NCBI RefSeq assembly: GCF_021917145.1
Contig: NC_061073.1
Location: forward strand, 3,189,673 to 3,253,672
DNA: 64,000 nt
Reading direction: 5' to 3'
DNA from: Hypomesus transpacificus
Lineage: Eukaryota; Chordata; Actinopteri; Osmeriformes; Osmeridae
Position numbers and translations under genes: made by a program. Positions 45,151 through 57,309 of the stretch are shown one piece after another (position 1 is the stretch's first letter; every line of letters begins with the position of its first letter). A model generated the notes under the pieces. The model saw only the letters and a list, made by a program, of their open reading frames with translations, was not told where the DNA came from and ran no database searches.

Positions 45151-45970
45151 CAGTGATTGGAGGTAGCAGTTATGAAGTGACAGGTTCTCGTGCCAATATA
45201 TTGTGATGCCAATTTGTTGAGCGGTCATCTTCCTTGTATAGACCTACAAAAGTGAAATACAATAAATAAAGGTTCATCGGCTGTCCTCACATTCACACAA
45301 TGTTGTCCTTATACTATACAAATCATCTATGATGTCCTAAAGGCCCAACTCCTTCTCAGGTCACCTTCTGGCAGCAACCTTACAGGTGGGTTTCACTGTG
45401 CAACCAGGCCTACCCAAGCTGCTGCTGCTGGGCCAAGGGCTGATTGGAATGGCACACTGGGACTTGCAGATGACGTGAAATAACATTTTTATTTCTGCTG
45501 TGTAAGATGTAGGCCTACTGCTTTTAATTTGAGTTGAACGCTGTTAAACACTGCCATGGTCAGCAAACACAAGCCATGGCTCTACTTCAGAAAGGATACT
45601 GTTCACAGCTGTATGAATCAATAGGACATTACCATTACCTGAATGACTTGTAGTGGTCAGGAGGTTATGCCTGTTCTGATGTAGGAAATAAACCATGTTA
45701 GATTGTTGGCTCTGTGTATTGTTTGGGTCTCCTCTCCCTGTTTTCTGTTTCTGTGTCTTTGGTTCTGTTGCAGGATGGCAGGCAGGTAGAGGAGCTGTGA
45801 TTGCTGCAGGGGCACACCTGTGACCTGTGCCTTGGTCCTTAATAAGCTGTGCCCTAACAAGCTGGGTCTCTCCATTACTAGCAGGAACATCATCACTGTT
45901 TGCCTTTTAGTTTGTAATGATTCTCTACACTTGCACTGATCCCACATCCACTCCCTACACTACTAATTTA

Positions 45971-47706
45971 CATGACCGTCACATAAAACCGTTTTTTGTA
46001 AGCACTTTCTATTGAAGAAATACACTGTTATCCATATTCATGTGGCTTTCCACTTCATTTACTTCTGGAGCAATAAAGTATCAATCTAATCTTCCAATGA
46101 ACCCGGTTAACACAAAATATCGTACACTGCTAATCGTCAGCTAACTAAATGGTAGGCGAATAGACAATCAAGCTTGATATGGTATAGTCATGAACTAGCA
46201 CTGTTCAAAGATGTCCAACCCAAGTTCTCAATGTCTGCAGAAAAACACAAAAGAGAAGAAACCTGCTCTCGCAATGCAGTGTTAGGCTACCAATAAAATA
46301 ATTGTGATAACTTTATCTTCACAGTGCCTGCTCACTAGGGATAATTTTCCATAACAAATAACGCAATGCGTCCTCTACTTTTATGAGGTGACCTGACGCT
46401 CAGGTCATTGACCCTTTAGTGACACCATCTATAAGGGTAACACCATTTTCATTATCTGGGAAATCATACCCTAACCTTTTGTTACATTTCCTTCTCATGT
46501 AATACACTTTCCCCTACATTCAGCCTTAAAACATACTCCAAACGAACACAATGTACCATCATTAGGCTACAGTGTCTTGGTAAAGGGGTGAAAAATACTA
46601 GATTTTAACTAAACTTCCATTCAGGATTACGACTGCAGATGCATTGATTAAAGAGAAGTTTAAAGAATTATAAGACATTTTTGTAAGTCCAACGGTAATA
46701 TCTGTAGGTTGCCACCTACACTCAGAAGCCAATGCTACTAAGAAACCCTTTTAAAATCAAACACTCTAAAAGTAAGGTTATACAATTTAATTTTATGTCT
46801 TTAATTAATTCAATTATGCCTTATGTTTTACGGTGTGTGGTGGTAGGATCCAAACGCAGGAGAGTAGCCAGACTTTGCCTCAAACAAAGGGTTTATTCTT
46901 TTAAACGGGAAACAGCCAGGGTCAGTAGCGGTCCTAGCACATTTGGCGCCCTAGACTGATTTTTCACCAGCACCCACTCTTATGCCGCCCTAGGCGGCTG
47001 CCTATGTCGCCTATAGGAAAGACCGGCACTGGACAGGGTATTACGTTAACAAGGGTAAGGACAAGACAAAGACTAGACACAAAACAGGAACCTAAAATAC
47101 ACAGAACCAAACAAGACACAGGTGGACACGATAATACAAACAAGAACTGAAACCACTCAACGAGACGCAGGTGAAGACAATGGCAGACACAAGGACGCGG
47201 TAGGGCAGGGCAAAACCAAAAACGGGGGCACGGCTGTGGCCGTGACATTATGCCTGCCCAAAGGTGGGTGCCTGTATTATCCCAGACTTCATGTACTGTT
47301 TGAACTGGGTTGTGTGTATGGGCAGTCTCAGGGTTATGTCACAGGTGTTGGCCTCTGGGAACACCCTTGGTGCTGGGGGAGGACCAGGGGACAGAAAGAT
47401 AGTCAAAATATAGTATTTTCCTTAGAGTAGAGGTGCTAGACATGTCGTAAATGGATACAGGTCACTACACAGACGTTGAATGTATTCATTCACACGAGGT
47501 AGTAGCCTACACTAAACCTTACAAAGTGCCAATACACACATCTGTAGAAGCCTGGCATGAGGTGTGTAGCCAACCAGTGCTTGTTTAATGTTGTCATAAC
47601 TGGATTCATAGGAAGATTAGATAAGAACTTCAGGAAGTGACAAGCCACGGTAATAAGAATAAACATGTATTTATTTAATAAAAAGTGCTTACAAAGAAAC
47701 TGTTGG
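45971..47706. other. Core of foldback 3
   Basis: No convincing ORF. Apart from the hAT MITE below, the stretch 46840-47270 (acgcaggagag, gtttattc, then short C/A-rich direct repeats to gccgtgacatt) looks like a teleost interspersed repeat that I cannot assign. Confidence 0.35.
46923..47031. mobile_element. 109-bp hAT-type MITE
   Basis: Termini cagtagcggtc and the near-inverse gaccggcactg. The flanking octamers gccagggt (46915-46922) and gacagggt (47032-47039) match at 7 of 8 positions, as expected for an aged hAT target duplication. Confidence 0.6.
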
Positions 47707-48534
47707 TAAATTAGTAGTGTAGGGAATGGGTGTGGGATCAGTGCAAGTGTTGAGTGTAGAGAATCATTACAAACTAAAAAGCAAACAGTAATGACATTCC
47801 TGATAGTAATGGAGAGACCCAGCTTGTTAGGGCACAACTTATTAAGGACCGAGGCACAGATCACAGGTGTGCTCTAGCAGCAATCACAGCTCCTCTACCT
47901 GCCTGCCATCCTGCAACAGAACCAAAGACACAGAAACAGAAGACAGAGAAAGGAGACCCAAACAATGCACATAGAGCCAACAATCTAACATGGTTTATGC
48001 TATCATCAGAACAGGCATAACCTCCTGACCACTACAAGTCATTCAGGTAATGGTAATGTCCTAATGATTCATACAGCTGTGAACAGTATCCTTTCTGAAG
48101 TAGAGCCATGGCTTGTGTTTGCTGACCATGGCAGTGTTTAACAGCGTTCAACTCAAATTAAAAGCAGTAGGCCTACATCTTACACAGCAGAAATAAAAAT
48201 GTTATTTCACGTCATCTGCAAGTCCCAGTGTGCCATTCCAATCAGCCCTTGGCCCAGCAGCAGCAGCTTGGGTAGGCCTGGTTGCACAGTGAAACCCACC
48301 TGTAAGGTTGCTGCCAGAAGGTGACCTGAGAAGGAGTTGGGCCTTTAGGACATCATAGATGATTTGTATAGTATAAGGACAACATTGTGTGAATGTGAGG
48401 ACAGCCGATGAACCTTTATTTATTGTATTTCACTTTTGTAGGTCTATACAAGGAAGATGACCGCTCAACAAATTGGCATCACAATATATTGGCACGAGAA
48501 CCTGTCACTTCATTACTGCTACCTCCAATCACTG

Positions 48535-48888
48535 TACACACTGTCCTGTCACTGTCATACTGTCCTGTCACTGCATACTGTCCTGTCACTGTACATACTG
48601 TCTTGTCACTAAACATACTGTCCTGTTACTGTACATACTGTCCTGTCACTGAACATACTGTCCTGTCACTGCATACTGTCCTGTCACTGTACATACTGTC
48701 CTGTCACTGCATACTGTCCTGTCACTATACATACTGTCCTGTCACTGTACATAGTGTCTTGTCACTGTACATACTGTCCTGTCACTGTACATACTGTCCT
48801 GTCACTGTACATAGTGTCTTGTCACTGTATATACTGTCCTGTCACTGTACATACTGTCCTGTCACTGTACATACTGTCCTGTCACTGT
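48535..48888 (+). repeat. 20-bp minisatellite, right arm of foldback 3
   Basis: Inverse counterpart of 44795-45150: tandem gtacatactgtcctgtcact units with the same short variants. Confidence 0.9.
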
Positions 48889-49885
48889 AGGCTACATATA
48901 CGCTGGCACCTTACTGTCATGTTTTTTAACATGGCATCATGGTCCTGGGGAAACTCTGTTTCGTTTGTACGACCATATGTAATTGAAAATGACAATAAAA
49001 TACACTTGACATGAATAGTAACAACAGTTGTATTTTGCCACCAACTGAGTTTGCGCATTGCCTCTTACATTAAGGAATGTTGGCAGTGAAACCAAATCGC
49101 GCACAATACTGAGGCAACGCAATCGCAGTGCAAGGAAAGTTCACAAAGCTTCAAGCCAGACAACCAGCCAGTTTGATATTACTGCATTTATTTGTCTCTA
49201 GTCTGCACCCCTTTTTAGGATTGCAATTGTGACCACCAACTTCATACTAATAGCTAACTAGCTAACCAACATTGCATTTGTTAGTAGCTCGCATGAGCAT
49301 CCTTTGACCTACTTGGCTTAGGTATTAGTTGTTACAATTGTTGTCATAATTTCCCATCGGAGATTCAAGCAAGCAGACTTTAATTTTGGAAAACCAGACG
49401 CTGATTGTGCCAAACCAGGCGTTAATTTCGTGTGGTTTGCTAGACACGTCTCAAAGTTTGAGACGTAATTTACGTGTGTAAATGCAACGTGTCACGTGAC
49501 ACGCTTCAATTCGAGGCGAAAAAGACGCCGACTTTGTATGGAAGTCGGCGTTTTTTACGCGTGGTTGAGACGAGGCCGTGTCAAACAAGACGCAAAAGAC
49601 GCCGACTTTGCATGCCAAGTCGGCGTTAATTACGCGTGCTAACACACGGGGGCGTCTTAATACTTGCCCACTAGGCCTTCCATACGCAAAAGACGCCGAC
49701 TTTGTATGCCAAGTCGGCGTTAATTACGCGTGCTAACACACGGGGGCGTCTTAATACTTGCCCACTAGGCCTTCCATAAACAAGGCGCAAAAGACGCCGA
49801 CTTTGTATGCCAAGTCGGCGTTAATTACGCGTGCTAACACACGGGGGCGTCTTAATACTTGCCCACTAGGCCTTCCATAGATCTT

Positions 49886-51342
49886 TGCATGGATGGACGG
49901 ACGGCGATGCTGTTCAGAGTGCCGTCCATAGAGGGAGAAAATTATGTCAAACGACAGTCTCCTAAGGCAGGTTATCCATGTCCCTTTCCGCTCGCCATAC
50001 TGGCTTCACCATGACATTCGAGGTATCGTCAGAGCCTGTTTAAGGATAGGCTGCAGAGGATATCTTTTAGAAAAAATGCATTTGTGAATCTAAGCGCGTC
50101 AGGAAAGTTCCAAAAATCCACACGAACGAATGCAGGGATTTACACGAACGAATGCAGGGATTCACACCAACGAATGCAGGGATTTGTAACTTGTGTTTGT
50201 CAGGTTGCAAACGAATGTAATAGGGTCATTTATTTGTGAATCGCGTTACATTTGAGAATCACGAAATACATTTGTGAATCGTGTTACGTTTGTTTGAATC
50301 GTGTTACGTTTGTTTGTTTGAATCGTGTTACGTTTGTATGAATCGTGTTACGTTTGTTTGGATCGTGTTGTTTGTTTGAATCGTGTTGCGTTTGTTTGTT
50401 TGAATTATGAAACTAATCTAACTCCATAAACTATTGTCACTTCCTATATAAAAGGCTCAACAGTTTAATGAAGACGACTGTCAAGCTCAATCTATGCGAA
50501 AATTATCGATGGGAAAAGAGTAGATAGCGCTGAACATGAACAACGCGCCTCACAGCTGAAAGTTTATGTAGCGCAATTGCATGAACTGGTTAATGAATGA
50601 ATTTGTCCTGATTGCACAAGGACAGGGTTCAAAATTATTATTCATCCGCAAAATCATGGCTTTTAGTAGTAGTTTGCTTCTGGAGTGTAGTCCGTGCAAA
50701 ATAGATGGGTAGGCTACCGCAAAAGTATATATAGGCTTACGCGTCTGCAAGACGGAACGAGAAACGACGTTGCCTTTGACTTGAATGTGCGAATGGTGCT
50801 CTTAGCCCACGAGTTAGGGTTGGGGTATGGGAAGATAAATGCATCTTTCCCACTCTGGTCAAATGTGGCACTTTGGATAACATCAGTGACTAATGAAAGC
50901 ATTGCTGTATTGTCTTCTCCCCACACCCCCACACACACTGCTCCACTGTAGCCTTCATCAATTTGTTTTACGGATCAATAAAGTATTTAATTCATGTGTT
51001 ATTTAGTCAGTTTTACAGTAGGCCCCACAGGCTTTTCCCTTTAATATCAGGGTGGACAATATTTAGATAATGTCGCCTACCAATATACATACATTTTTTT
51101 TACTTTAGTGGCAAAAACATAACTTTAACAATAAAACTTGGCAAATGAACAGTAAGTAAATACACCAAGCATTAGATTTTAGTGTCAGGAATTGAGAGAG
51201 GGCTGGAGTCACTGCAAAGGACCAGGGAGCAGATCATGCAGGCTTTCTGGTGTTGGTATAGAAAAGCAGAGGAGAATGGAAATCACCTGGTAGCCATAAA
51301 CACCATGCTGGAACCTATTTAACCCATGAGGTGGGGAAGCAG
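49886..51342. other. Intergenic stretch with short tandem repeats
   Basis: Holds three copies of acgaacgaatgcagggatt (about 50118-50185). These are followed by a run of gaatcgtgttacgtttgttt units (about 50270-50400) and isolated atttgtgaatc motifs. These resemble, in style, the subterminal motifs of the 9.8-kb transposon, so it may be a relic end of a related element. No gene is seen. Confidence 0.4.
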
Positions 51343-51723
51343 CTTATCCCAGTGTATCACCGCATGTCAAGTGACAGCCTGCTGCAGCGAATGCAGCATT
51401 GAGGCACTCAGAATGCAAACGAGTGCCTCAACTCTGTTTTATGGGTGCAGTGTCCAAAAAGCAGAGTTGAGGCAGCAGCCAGTATGGCCATCTCCACTTT
51501 TAATGAAGGTGCCTCTGCCATGCTAAGTGTAATGGAGAGGCTTCAGAGCACAGTTGTTACAGTTAATGCCATGAGAGAAACTGATCGGTTCCGAATGTCC
51601 AAATCTGAGGCTTACGCAACCAGCATGAAGCCGAGACGCAAGTGTCTGAGCACTGCAATACTGAATAGGCATCAGCTAGATAGGGATGAGGGTCCAACAT
51701 ATGAAGCAGGCATGGAAAACTAG
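51343..51723 (+). pseudogene. Mutator-like transposase C-terminal remnant
   Basis: The frame reads LIPVYHRMSSDSLLQRMQH, then an in-frame TGA at about 51400. It continues NANECLNSVLW, EAAASMAISTFNEGASAML and ends with GPTYEAGM. This matches my memory of the C-terminal part of fish Mutator-like transposases (with a terminal GPxYxAGxF motif). The N-terminal catalytic part is absent and one stop interrupts the frame. Confidence 0.5.
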
Positions 51724-52665
51724 GCTGCACACATAAGTTAGGCTATAGGCAAAGTTAAGCAGGATGGACAACCACCAAACCAGGGTGGAAGTTCTAGTAG
51801 CAGTGTGTCTGTGCGGGTGCGTGTGTGTTTTACTACAGTTCTGTTCAGTTAAAAGCCAATACTGGTTAAATTTTCAGTTTGAATGTGTTTGGCATGTTTT
51901 CTGTTGTTGTTGCCAAGGTCTTGATTAGATATTTTGTCTGTAAATAGTGCTTTAATTCAAATCCATTTGCACACAATTTTACAACACTCTTTTTTAAAAG
52001 TCAGTTTTCTCAAAATGAGGTTTTTCTCATGCTCTGAGCGTGAAATCTCCACTTCTGTAGTACTTACATACATCAAACTTTCTATTTATCTTCCTATTTA
52101 CTTTGTCTATGAGTTTACAGAGGGGTCTGTTAATAAATGTTTCATAGTCTGATTTATCTGGAATTTTATAAAAAAAAAGTGGCGATAATCGTTTTTTGGA
52201 GTGTTGACAGTATTTTCTGATTTCTGAAGTGATAAAAAGAGATCAAAAATCTCCTCTGTAAAAAACTTTATATTCAAAGTTTCAACAAAAGGACAAAAAA
52301 AGTTTTTACCTAGCTTTAACCAATAATCAGATTTCAGTTCTGGAAAAGTACGCATATTTAATTAAATTGTGCCTCATTTGCAGATAATTTGCATATCTAA
52401 ATAAAATAGTCAGAAAACTTGTAATGCATTAAAACATTGTCTTAATATAAGTAATCAACTGGGGAAGTTTAATGGTGATATCTATCAGCTAACATTTTTA
52501 CCCTATTAACCTGTGGTGTCTGGCCTTAAAAAAGAAATATAAGGTAATTATTTGGTGAGATATATGCTGCATGTTATCGCAATCTGCCTTTTCAAATGAA
52601 TGCGTAATCTATATATCAGCTTTTCGTGTGCGTGTGTGCACGCACATATATGTTTGCTATTGCAG
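51724..52665. other. AT-rich spacer, nothing recognised
   Basis: No convincing gene or repeat. The left end of the neighbouring Harbinger element should lie here or upstream but I could not find its terminal inverted repeat. Confidence 0.4.
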
Positions 52666-53357
52666 GATCTGAAAACGCCAAAGACTGGTTCAGGGACCGA
52701 AAGCGGGGAGAAAACAGCTGCCAACTGGCCATTCTATGGGGATATGCACGAAGTTCTCGGTGCCAGACCATGCATAGAGCCCCCTGTGTTAGTGGCATCT
52801 TTTAATGAAGGCAGTGATGCCACAACATTACTGATGGTAAGTAAGGAAAATACACTTAAATTGATCTCTTACATTTAACCGGTGCAAAACCTCAATGGCA
52901 CCAACATATCTAAGGCCTGAAGTACATATCATGTCGGTAGATCTCCAAAACATTCAGTGTGAATGGACCTTCAGGCCCTGGTTTACTGCTGTGTGTGTGC
53001 TTGCAGTGTGCACATGATGTTACTGTGTATGGTACTGAACCAATCTGGTTATTCATTTTCTATGTACAGAACATCGTTGAACCAAGAGAAGATTCTGCCT
53101 CCAGTCCTGGTCCTCCAACCACTCCCACTGCTCCTGATCCCACAACACTGTCTCCCAGGAAGAAACGCATGAAGACCAATCCTATACTGGAATTTCTCAA
53201 ACAGGAATCCGCAAAGGAGCAGAAGAGGCACGAGAAGACTGAAGCCAAAACGGAACGTTTCCTCAGCCTATTTGAGAAGCTAGTTAATAAAAATGCCAGA
53301 GCAGTAATTTTGTTTTGCAAATGTTTTATCTGGAACAAATATATAAACAATAAATAA
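52666..53357 (+). pseudogene. PIF/Harbinger Myb/SANT-like partner protein, C-terminal exons
   Basis: Two exons with good borders, 52666-52836 (after ttgctattgcag, before gtaagtaag) and 53070-53357. The first contains WPFYGDMHEVLGARPCIEPP, the second a Pro/Thr-rich linker and ILEFLKQESAKEQKRHEK with FLSLFEKL. This is the C-terminal part of the Myb/MADF-like DNA-binding protein that accompanies Harbinger transposases. The N-terminal DNA-binding exons are not visible, so I treat it as partial. It converges on the transposase gene 71 bp away, the usual Harbinger arrangement. Confidence 0.65.
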
Positions 53358-53428
53358 GAAAATACAGGACAAAATTATTGAATGAGAACATGTGCATGTG
53401 AACTATTTACAAGTTTGTAGAAGCATTC

Positions 53429-54381
53429 CTACTGAGGCACTTCTATATTGCCAGTGATCAGGGCAGCAAGCCTGTCCCTCGTGGCATTCCCTGGCCGTTC
53501 ATGTGGTGCAGGGGCTTCCTGCAGAGGTCCTGGAGCCATGATGTCCTGTGCCACATCATCATCAGATTCAAGGAAATCCCCATTGTCTATGCACACATTG
53601 TGGAGGAAGGCACACGATGCGATAACCCGAGGCGCAAATGTGGGCTTCACCTCCAAGGCCTTGAAAAGAGTAGACCTCCATTGGGTCTTCATCACACCAA
53701 ACGCTCTCTCGACTATTGTACGCCCCCTTGATTGATGGTAGTTAAATCGCTGCCTCTCCCGTCCATTCACTGGCTCCATGTATGGTGTGATTAGGCAGAT
53801 TGGAGTCTCCAAACAAGGATATCCAACATCGCCAAGCAGGAAGTATCCAGCGGGAGGGTACCTTTTAGACAGGTAAAAGGGGCTATTTTTTAAAACCCGG
53901 GTGTCATGTACTGATCCTGGGTATCCAACAAACACATCTAGAAATTTTCCATATGCATCACAAATGGCCTGCATGTTTATTGAGAAAAAGCCCTTGTAAT
54001 TTAGATAGTCCAACCGGTGTAGTGATGGGGGCTTAATGCGAATGTGACAGCCATCAATGGCACCCACAGCTTTATTAAAGACTGGATTCCTCGCTAGTTG
54101 GCCAAATCCGAGTCCAATATTGTCCAGATCTGCAGGTGTTGGGAAAGAGATGGCTCGATGTAGGTTGCTCCAAATGTGTTGAGCGGTTTTGTGTATGACT
54201 CGTGGACTGTTGCTCGGGGTACATTGAATACCCGTGACGCTACATGATATGACAGTCCATGAGCAAGCCAGTACACATAGATGAGGACCTCCAGTTCATG
54301 ACCCCAGCCATGATCCTGCCTGCTTTTCAGCAGTATCTGCAGGGCATGTACGGCCCGTCTGCACAGTCTGAAGTCCTCCAT
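53429..54381 (-). pseudogene. PIF/Harbinger transposase (HARBI1-like) with one frameshift
   Basis: The N-terminal part begins MEDFRLCRRAVHALQ at 54381. The catalytic part has D in GAIDGCHIRI, D in FLLGDVGYP and E in RTIVERAFGVMK, the DDE triad of DDE_Tnp_4 Harbinger transposases. The two parts are in different frames; reading on from the first gives a stop near 54094. A single-base loss at about 54199-54203 accounts for the shift. Everything else is open to the stop at 53429, so inactivation is recent. Confidence 0.8.
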
Positions 54382-54706
54382 TAGCTCCAGCTCTACATTT
54401 AATCACAACCGCAGGATGGGCACGTTGATATTAAGATGACAGTAGGTCATCATACGGCCACTCTGAAGAACAAACAATAATCAATATTATTGGACAAAGG
54501 CTAAACTTCACTGTTTCTACCAATGAATTGTGATGTCTCAATGAAAAATAAGTAGGCCTAATCTAGTTGAACTGTTTGTTGAGTGCTTGTGTTTATGTTA
54601 TTTTTCCTTAATTTCCGACACAAGAGATGGCAATAATAACACAGAAGAACAAATAACTTTTAGTTTTTATTTACATTAACCATGATCGCCACTGGGCTAA
54701 CGTTAC

Positions 54707-56102
54707 CCCTTACAAAAAAGAAGTATACTAAAATATGGATAGTACACTTTTAGTTCACATTTGATATACTTTTAAGTATGCTTTGAAAATAGTTCACTTT
54801 TGATATACTTTTAAGTATGCTTTGAAAATAGTTCACTTTTGATATACTTTTAAGTATGCTTTGAAAATAGTTCACTTTTGTAAGAAGTATACTTAGAAAA
54901 TAGTTCACTTTTTATGTACTTTTAAGTATGCTTTAAAAATAGTTCACTTTTGATATACTTTTAAGAAGTATACTTAGAAACAGAAAAAGGTATACATTTC
55001 TTCTGGAGTAGGATGTACGTTTTCTATTATTATACAGCAAAAACAGTCAAAATAATTTTTAAGTACATTACAGGTTACATTTTTTAGATCCATCTTATCC
55101 TAATTATTAATGTCTATGAAAATCTATTATGCATTGCACATTTAATCTGTTTTGGTATTGAAGCTGTAACCTTAATTACTGCCAAAACATTCTGAAGCCC
55201 TATAATCTTATACTAATAATTATCAATTGGAGTATTAATGGAAAAAAAAGAAAAAGCTACTTGAGAAACAAGCAGACAGAAGGGTTGCATTATGCATTTG
55301 AAGGTTATAATGTCAAACTGACTGAAGAACGAAATAACTACGTGAATTAATGAAGATAGTGTGGCTCATTGGCTAGTCAATTACCATGATGCAAGGCGGT
55401 AAATAGTGTTAAAATTTGCTGCTAAGTTTGCCGTTTGCTCGAAATACAAATGTAACTTCATGAATTTCGTTTTTTAAATGTGTCTGCTTAGAATGTAGTG
55501 TTTTGTTGAGTGGTAATTGTCATTGTTGTGCTGGTTTACCATTGTAACCATGAGTTAAATGACTGTTACATTTCATAAGAACAGCTGGATTCCTCCAACC
55601 ATATGTAGTGCATAGCGGCTTTCAGCTAAGAAGCTGTAGTGAAATGATGTGAGGGCCCCGTTTTCACCACGTGATTTAAGATCTGAGGAGTTTCAGGGGC
55701 CTCTAACATTTTAATACATTAGTAAGTAATAGTCAAATTAAATTTTGAAGTTTACTTCTTGAAGTACTTAAATGTAAGTGCACTTGTAAGTATTGCAAAG
55801 TATACTTTGAAGCCCTTTAGGAAGTATACTTGATGAACTGAAAGTGCACTACACAGGCTACTTTGAAGTATTCAAAAGTAAACCTTGAAATACACTATAA
55901 GTGTACTTTAAAGTGTATTAATGACCTAAAACGTGTGCTTCAAAGTGTACCTAAAAAGTGGGCCAATTCAGTTTACTTAGTACAAAAAGAGTATATAAAT
56001 AAGTACACTGCTAGTATACTTTAAGTAACATGATAATAGTATACTTTTTATATTAAGTATACTTACAAAATAAACTTGAAGTATACGTCTTTTTTGTAAG
56101 GG
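54707..56102. mobile_element. Non-autonomous element with cccttac ends and tagtatactt repeats
   Basis: Ends cccttacaaaaaagaagtat and the near-inverse cttttttgtaaggg. Inside, about 54740-54990 holds five tandem or near-tandem copies of a ~46-bp unit (tttgatatacttttaagtatg...). The right half (55740-56090) is rich in aagtatactt palindromes. No target duplication is clear. It lies inside the Harbinger remnant. Confidence 0.6.
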
Positions 56103-56712
56103 ACTACTAAACAATAACAACAGGTATCTCTCTTTGTGAGAAGGCGATAATAGCTAACGTTACGATAACTAGGCTAACTGTTAACACAAAAGTCATTCAA
56201 ATTTTAACTGTAAATAACTGTTTCAACAGAAACGTTCGCAAAATTTGTTCCATACACTGTAACGTTATGATGTGAACGCACCTCGAGCAGGTTAGACTAA
56301 CGTTAACACATCGCAATCATACCAGCTAAGTTCAGTACAACGTTAAATTTCTAAAACAAATGTACATACCTGAAAGACATCCACCATCGCTAGTTGGTGT
56401 CGAAGCCGTCTTCTGTTTGTCTCATTTTTTCTCCGTTGGTTGTTTAAACGGAGAAGGATGATAAAAGCTAACAGAACAGCTGGAGCCGGCATTTTCATGA
56501 ATGGAATTACTACTACTACTTTCGTTGATGCGTGTGACGTAGGTGAACTTGTTGGCTACTAATGACGCAATGACGCATCGAGTGGTGTCCCATTTCGCAG
56601 TTAAAGATTTCAATCCCTTAACACTTCACACTTCGTTGTGAAGGGGCACTCTCCAGAATTGAAGTGCTAGGGTGAAGTGCTAGGGTGAAGTAGTAGTATT
56701 GGGACAGGGCCC
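56103..56712. other. Right end of the Harbinger element
   Basis: The terminal segment runs through tgaagtgctagggtgaag (tandem) to attgggacagggcc at about 56709, the typical terminal sequence of fish Harbinger elements read outward. No matching left terminus is seen. The 56.1-56.6 kb part is otherwise unremarkable. Confidence 0.55.
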
Positions 56713-57309
56713 TAGTGACCACTTCCTCCTTCCGGGCAACAGCCTCCTCCCTCTTAGTGACCACTACCTCCTTCCTGGTCACTTCCTCTTCCCTCTTAGT
56801 GGTCACTTCCTACTTCCGGGCAACAGCTTCCTCTCTGATAGCGACCACTTCTTCCTTCCTGGTCACTTCCTCCTCCCTCTTAGAGACCACGTCCTCCTTC
56901 CGGGCTACAGCCTCCTCTCTCTTAGTGACCACTTCCTCCTTCCTGGTCACTTTCTCCTCCCTCTTAGAGACCACTTTCTCCTTCCGGTCAACAGCCTCCT
57001 CTCTGTTAGTGACCACTTCCTCCTTCTTGGTCACTTCCTCCTCCCTCTTACTGAACACTTCCTCCTTCCTGGTCACTTCCTCCTCCTTCTTAGTGACCAC
57101 CTCCTCCCACCTGGTCACTTCCTCCACTCTCTTAGTGACCACTTCTTCCCACCTGTCCACCTCCTCCATCTTGCTCCCCAGCTCCTACTGCTGCTCCATC
57201 AACAATTCAACCTTCAGTGCAAGGTGTACTGCTTGGCGGCCAGGATCTTCTCCTGTCGCCTGAGCTCCCTCGAGAGCACTGAGAGTTGTTCAGGATCCAT
57301 CTTCACCAT
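56713..57309 (-). pseudogene. Broken coiled-coil repeat ORF
   Basis: On minus, from the ATG at 57309 (or 57300), the frame starts MVKMDPEQLSVLSRELRRQE. After a frameshift near 57225 and a TAG near 57188 it continues as about 150 residues of 14-residue repeats of the type EEVVTKREEEVTRK. The highly charged heptad pattern is that of a long coiled coil. The frame ends where the Harbinger terminus abuts, so that insertion probably truncated it. The plus strand also stays open because the 42-bp unit lacks stops. I cannot name the parent gene. Confidence 0.5.

Larger units (their letters stand above)
43744..49879. mobile_element. Foldback transposon 3 (6.1 kb), TATGG ends, 6-bp target duplication
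   Basis: Termini TATGGAAGGCCTAGTGGGC in inverse orientation. An exact 6-bp target duplication, gatctt, lies at 43738-43743 and 49880-49885. The arms are 43744-45970 and 47707-49879, each about 2.2 kb, around a 1.7-kb core. The arms carry palindromic modules and a 20-bp minisatellite. No transposase is visible in the core, so it is non-autonomous. TATGG plus the 6-bp duplication place it with the 9.8-kb element and foldbacks 1 and 2. Confidence 0.85.
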
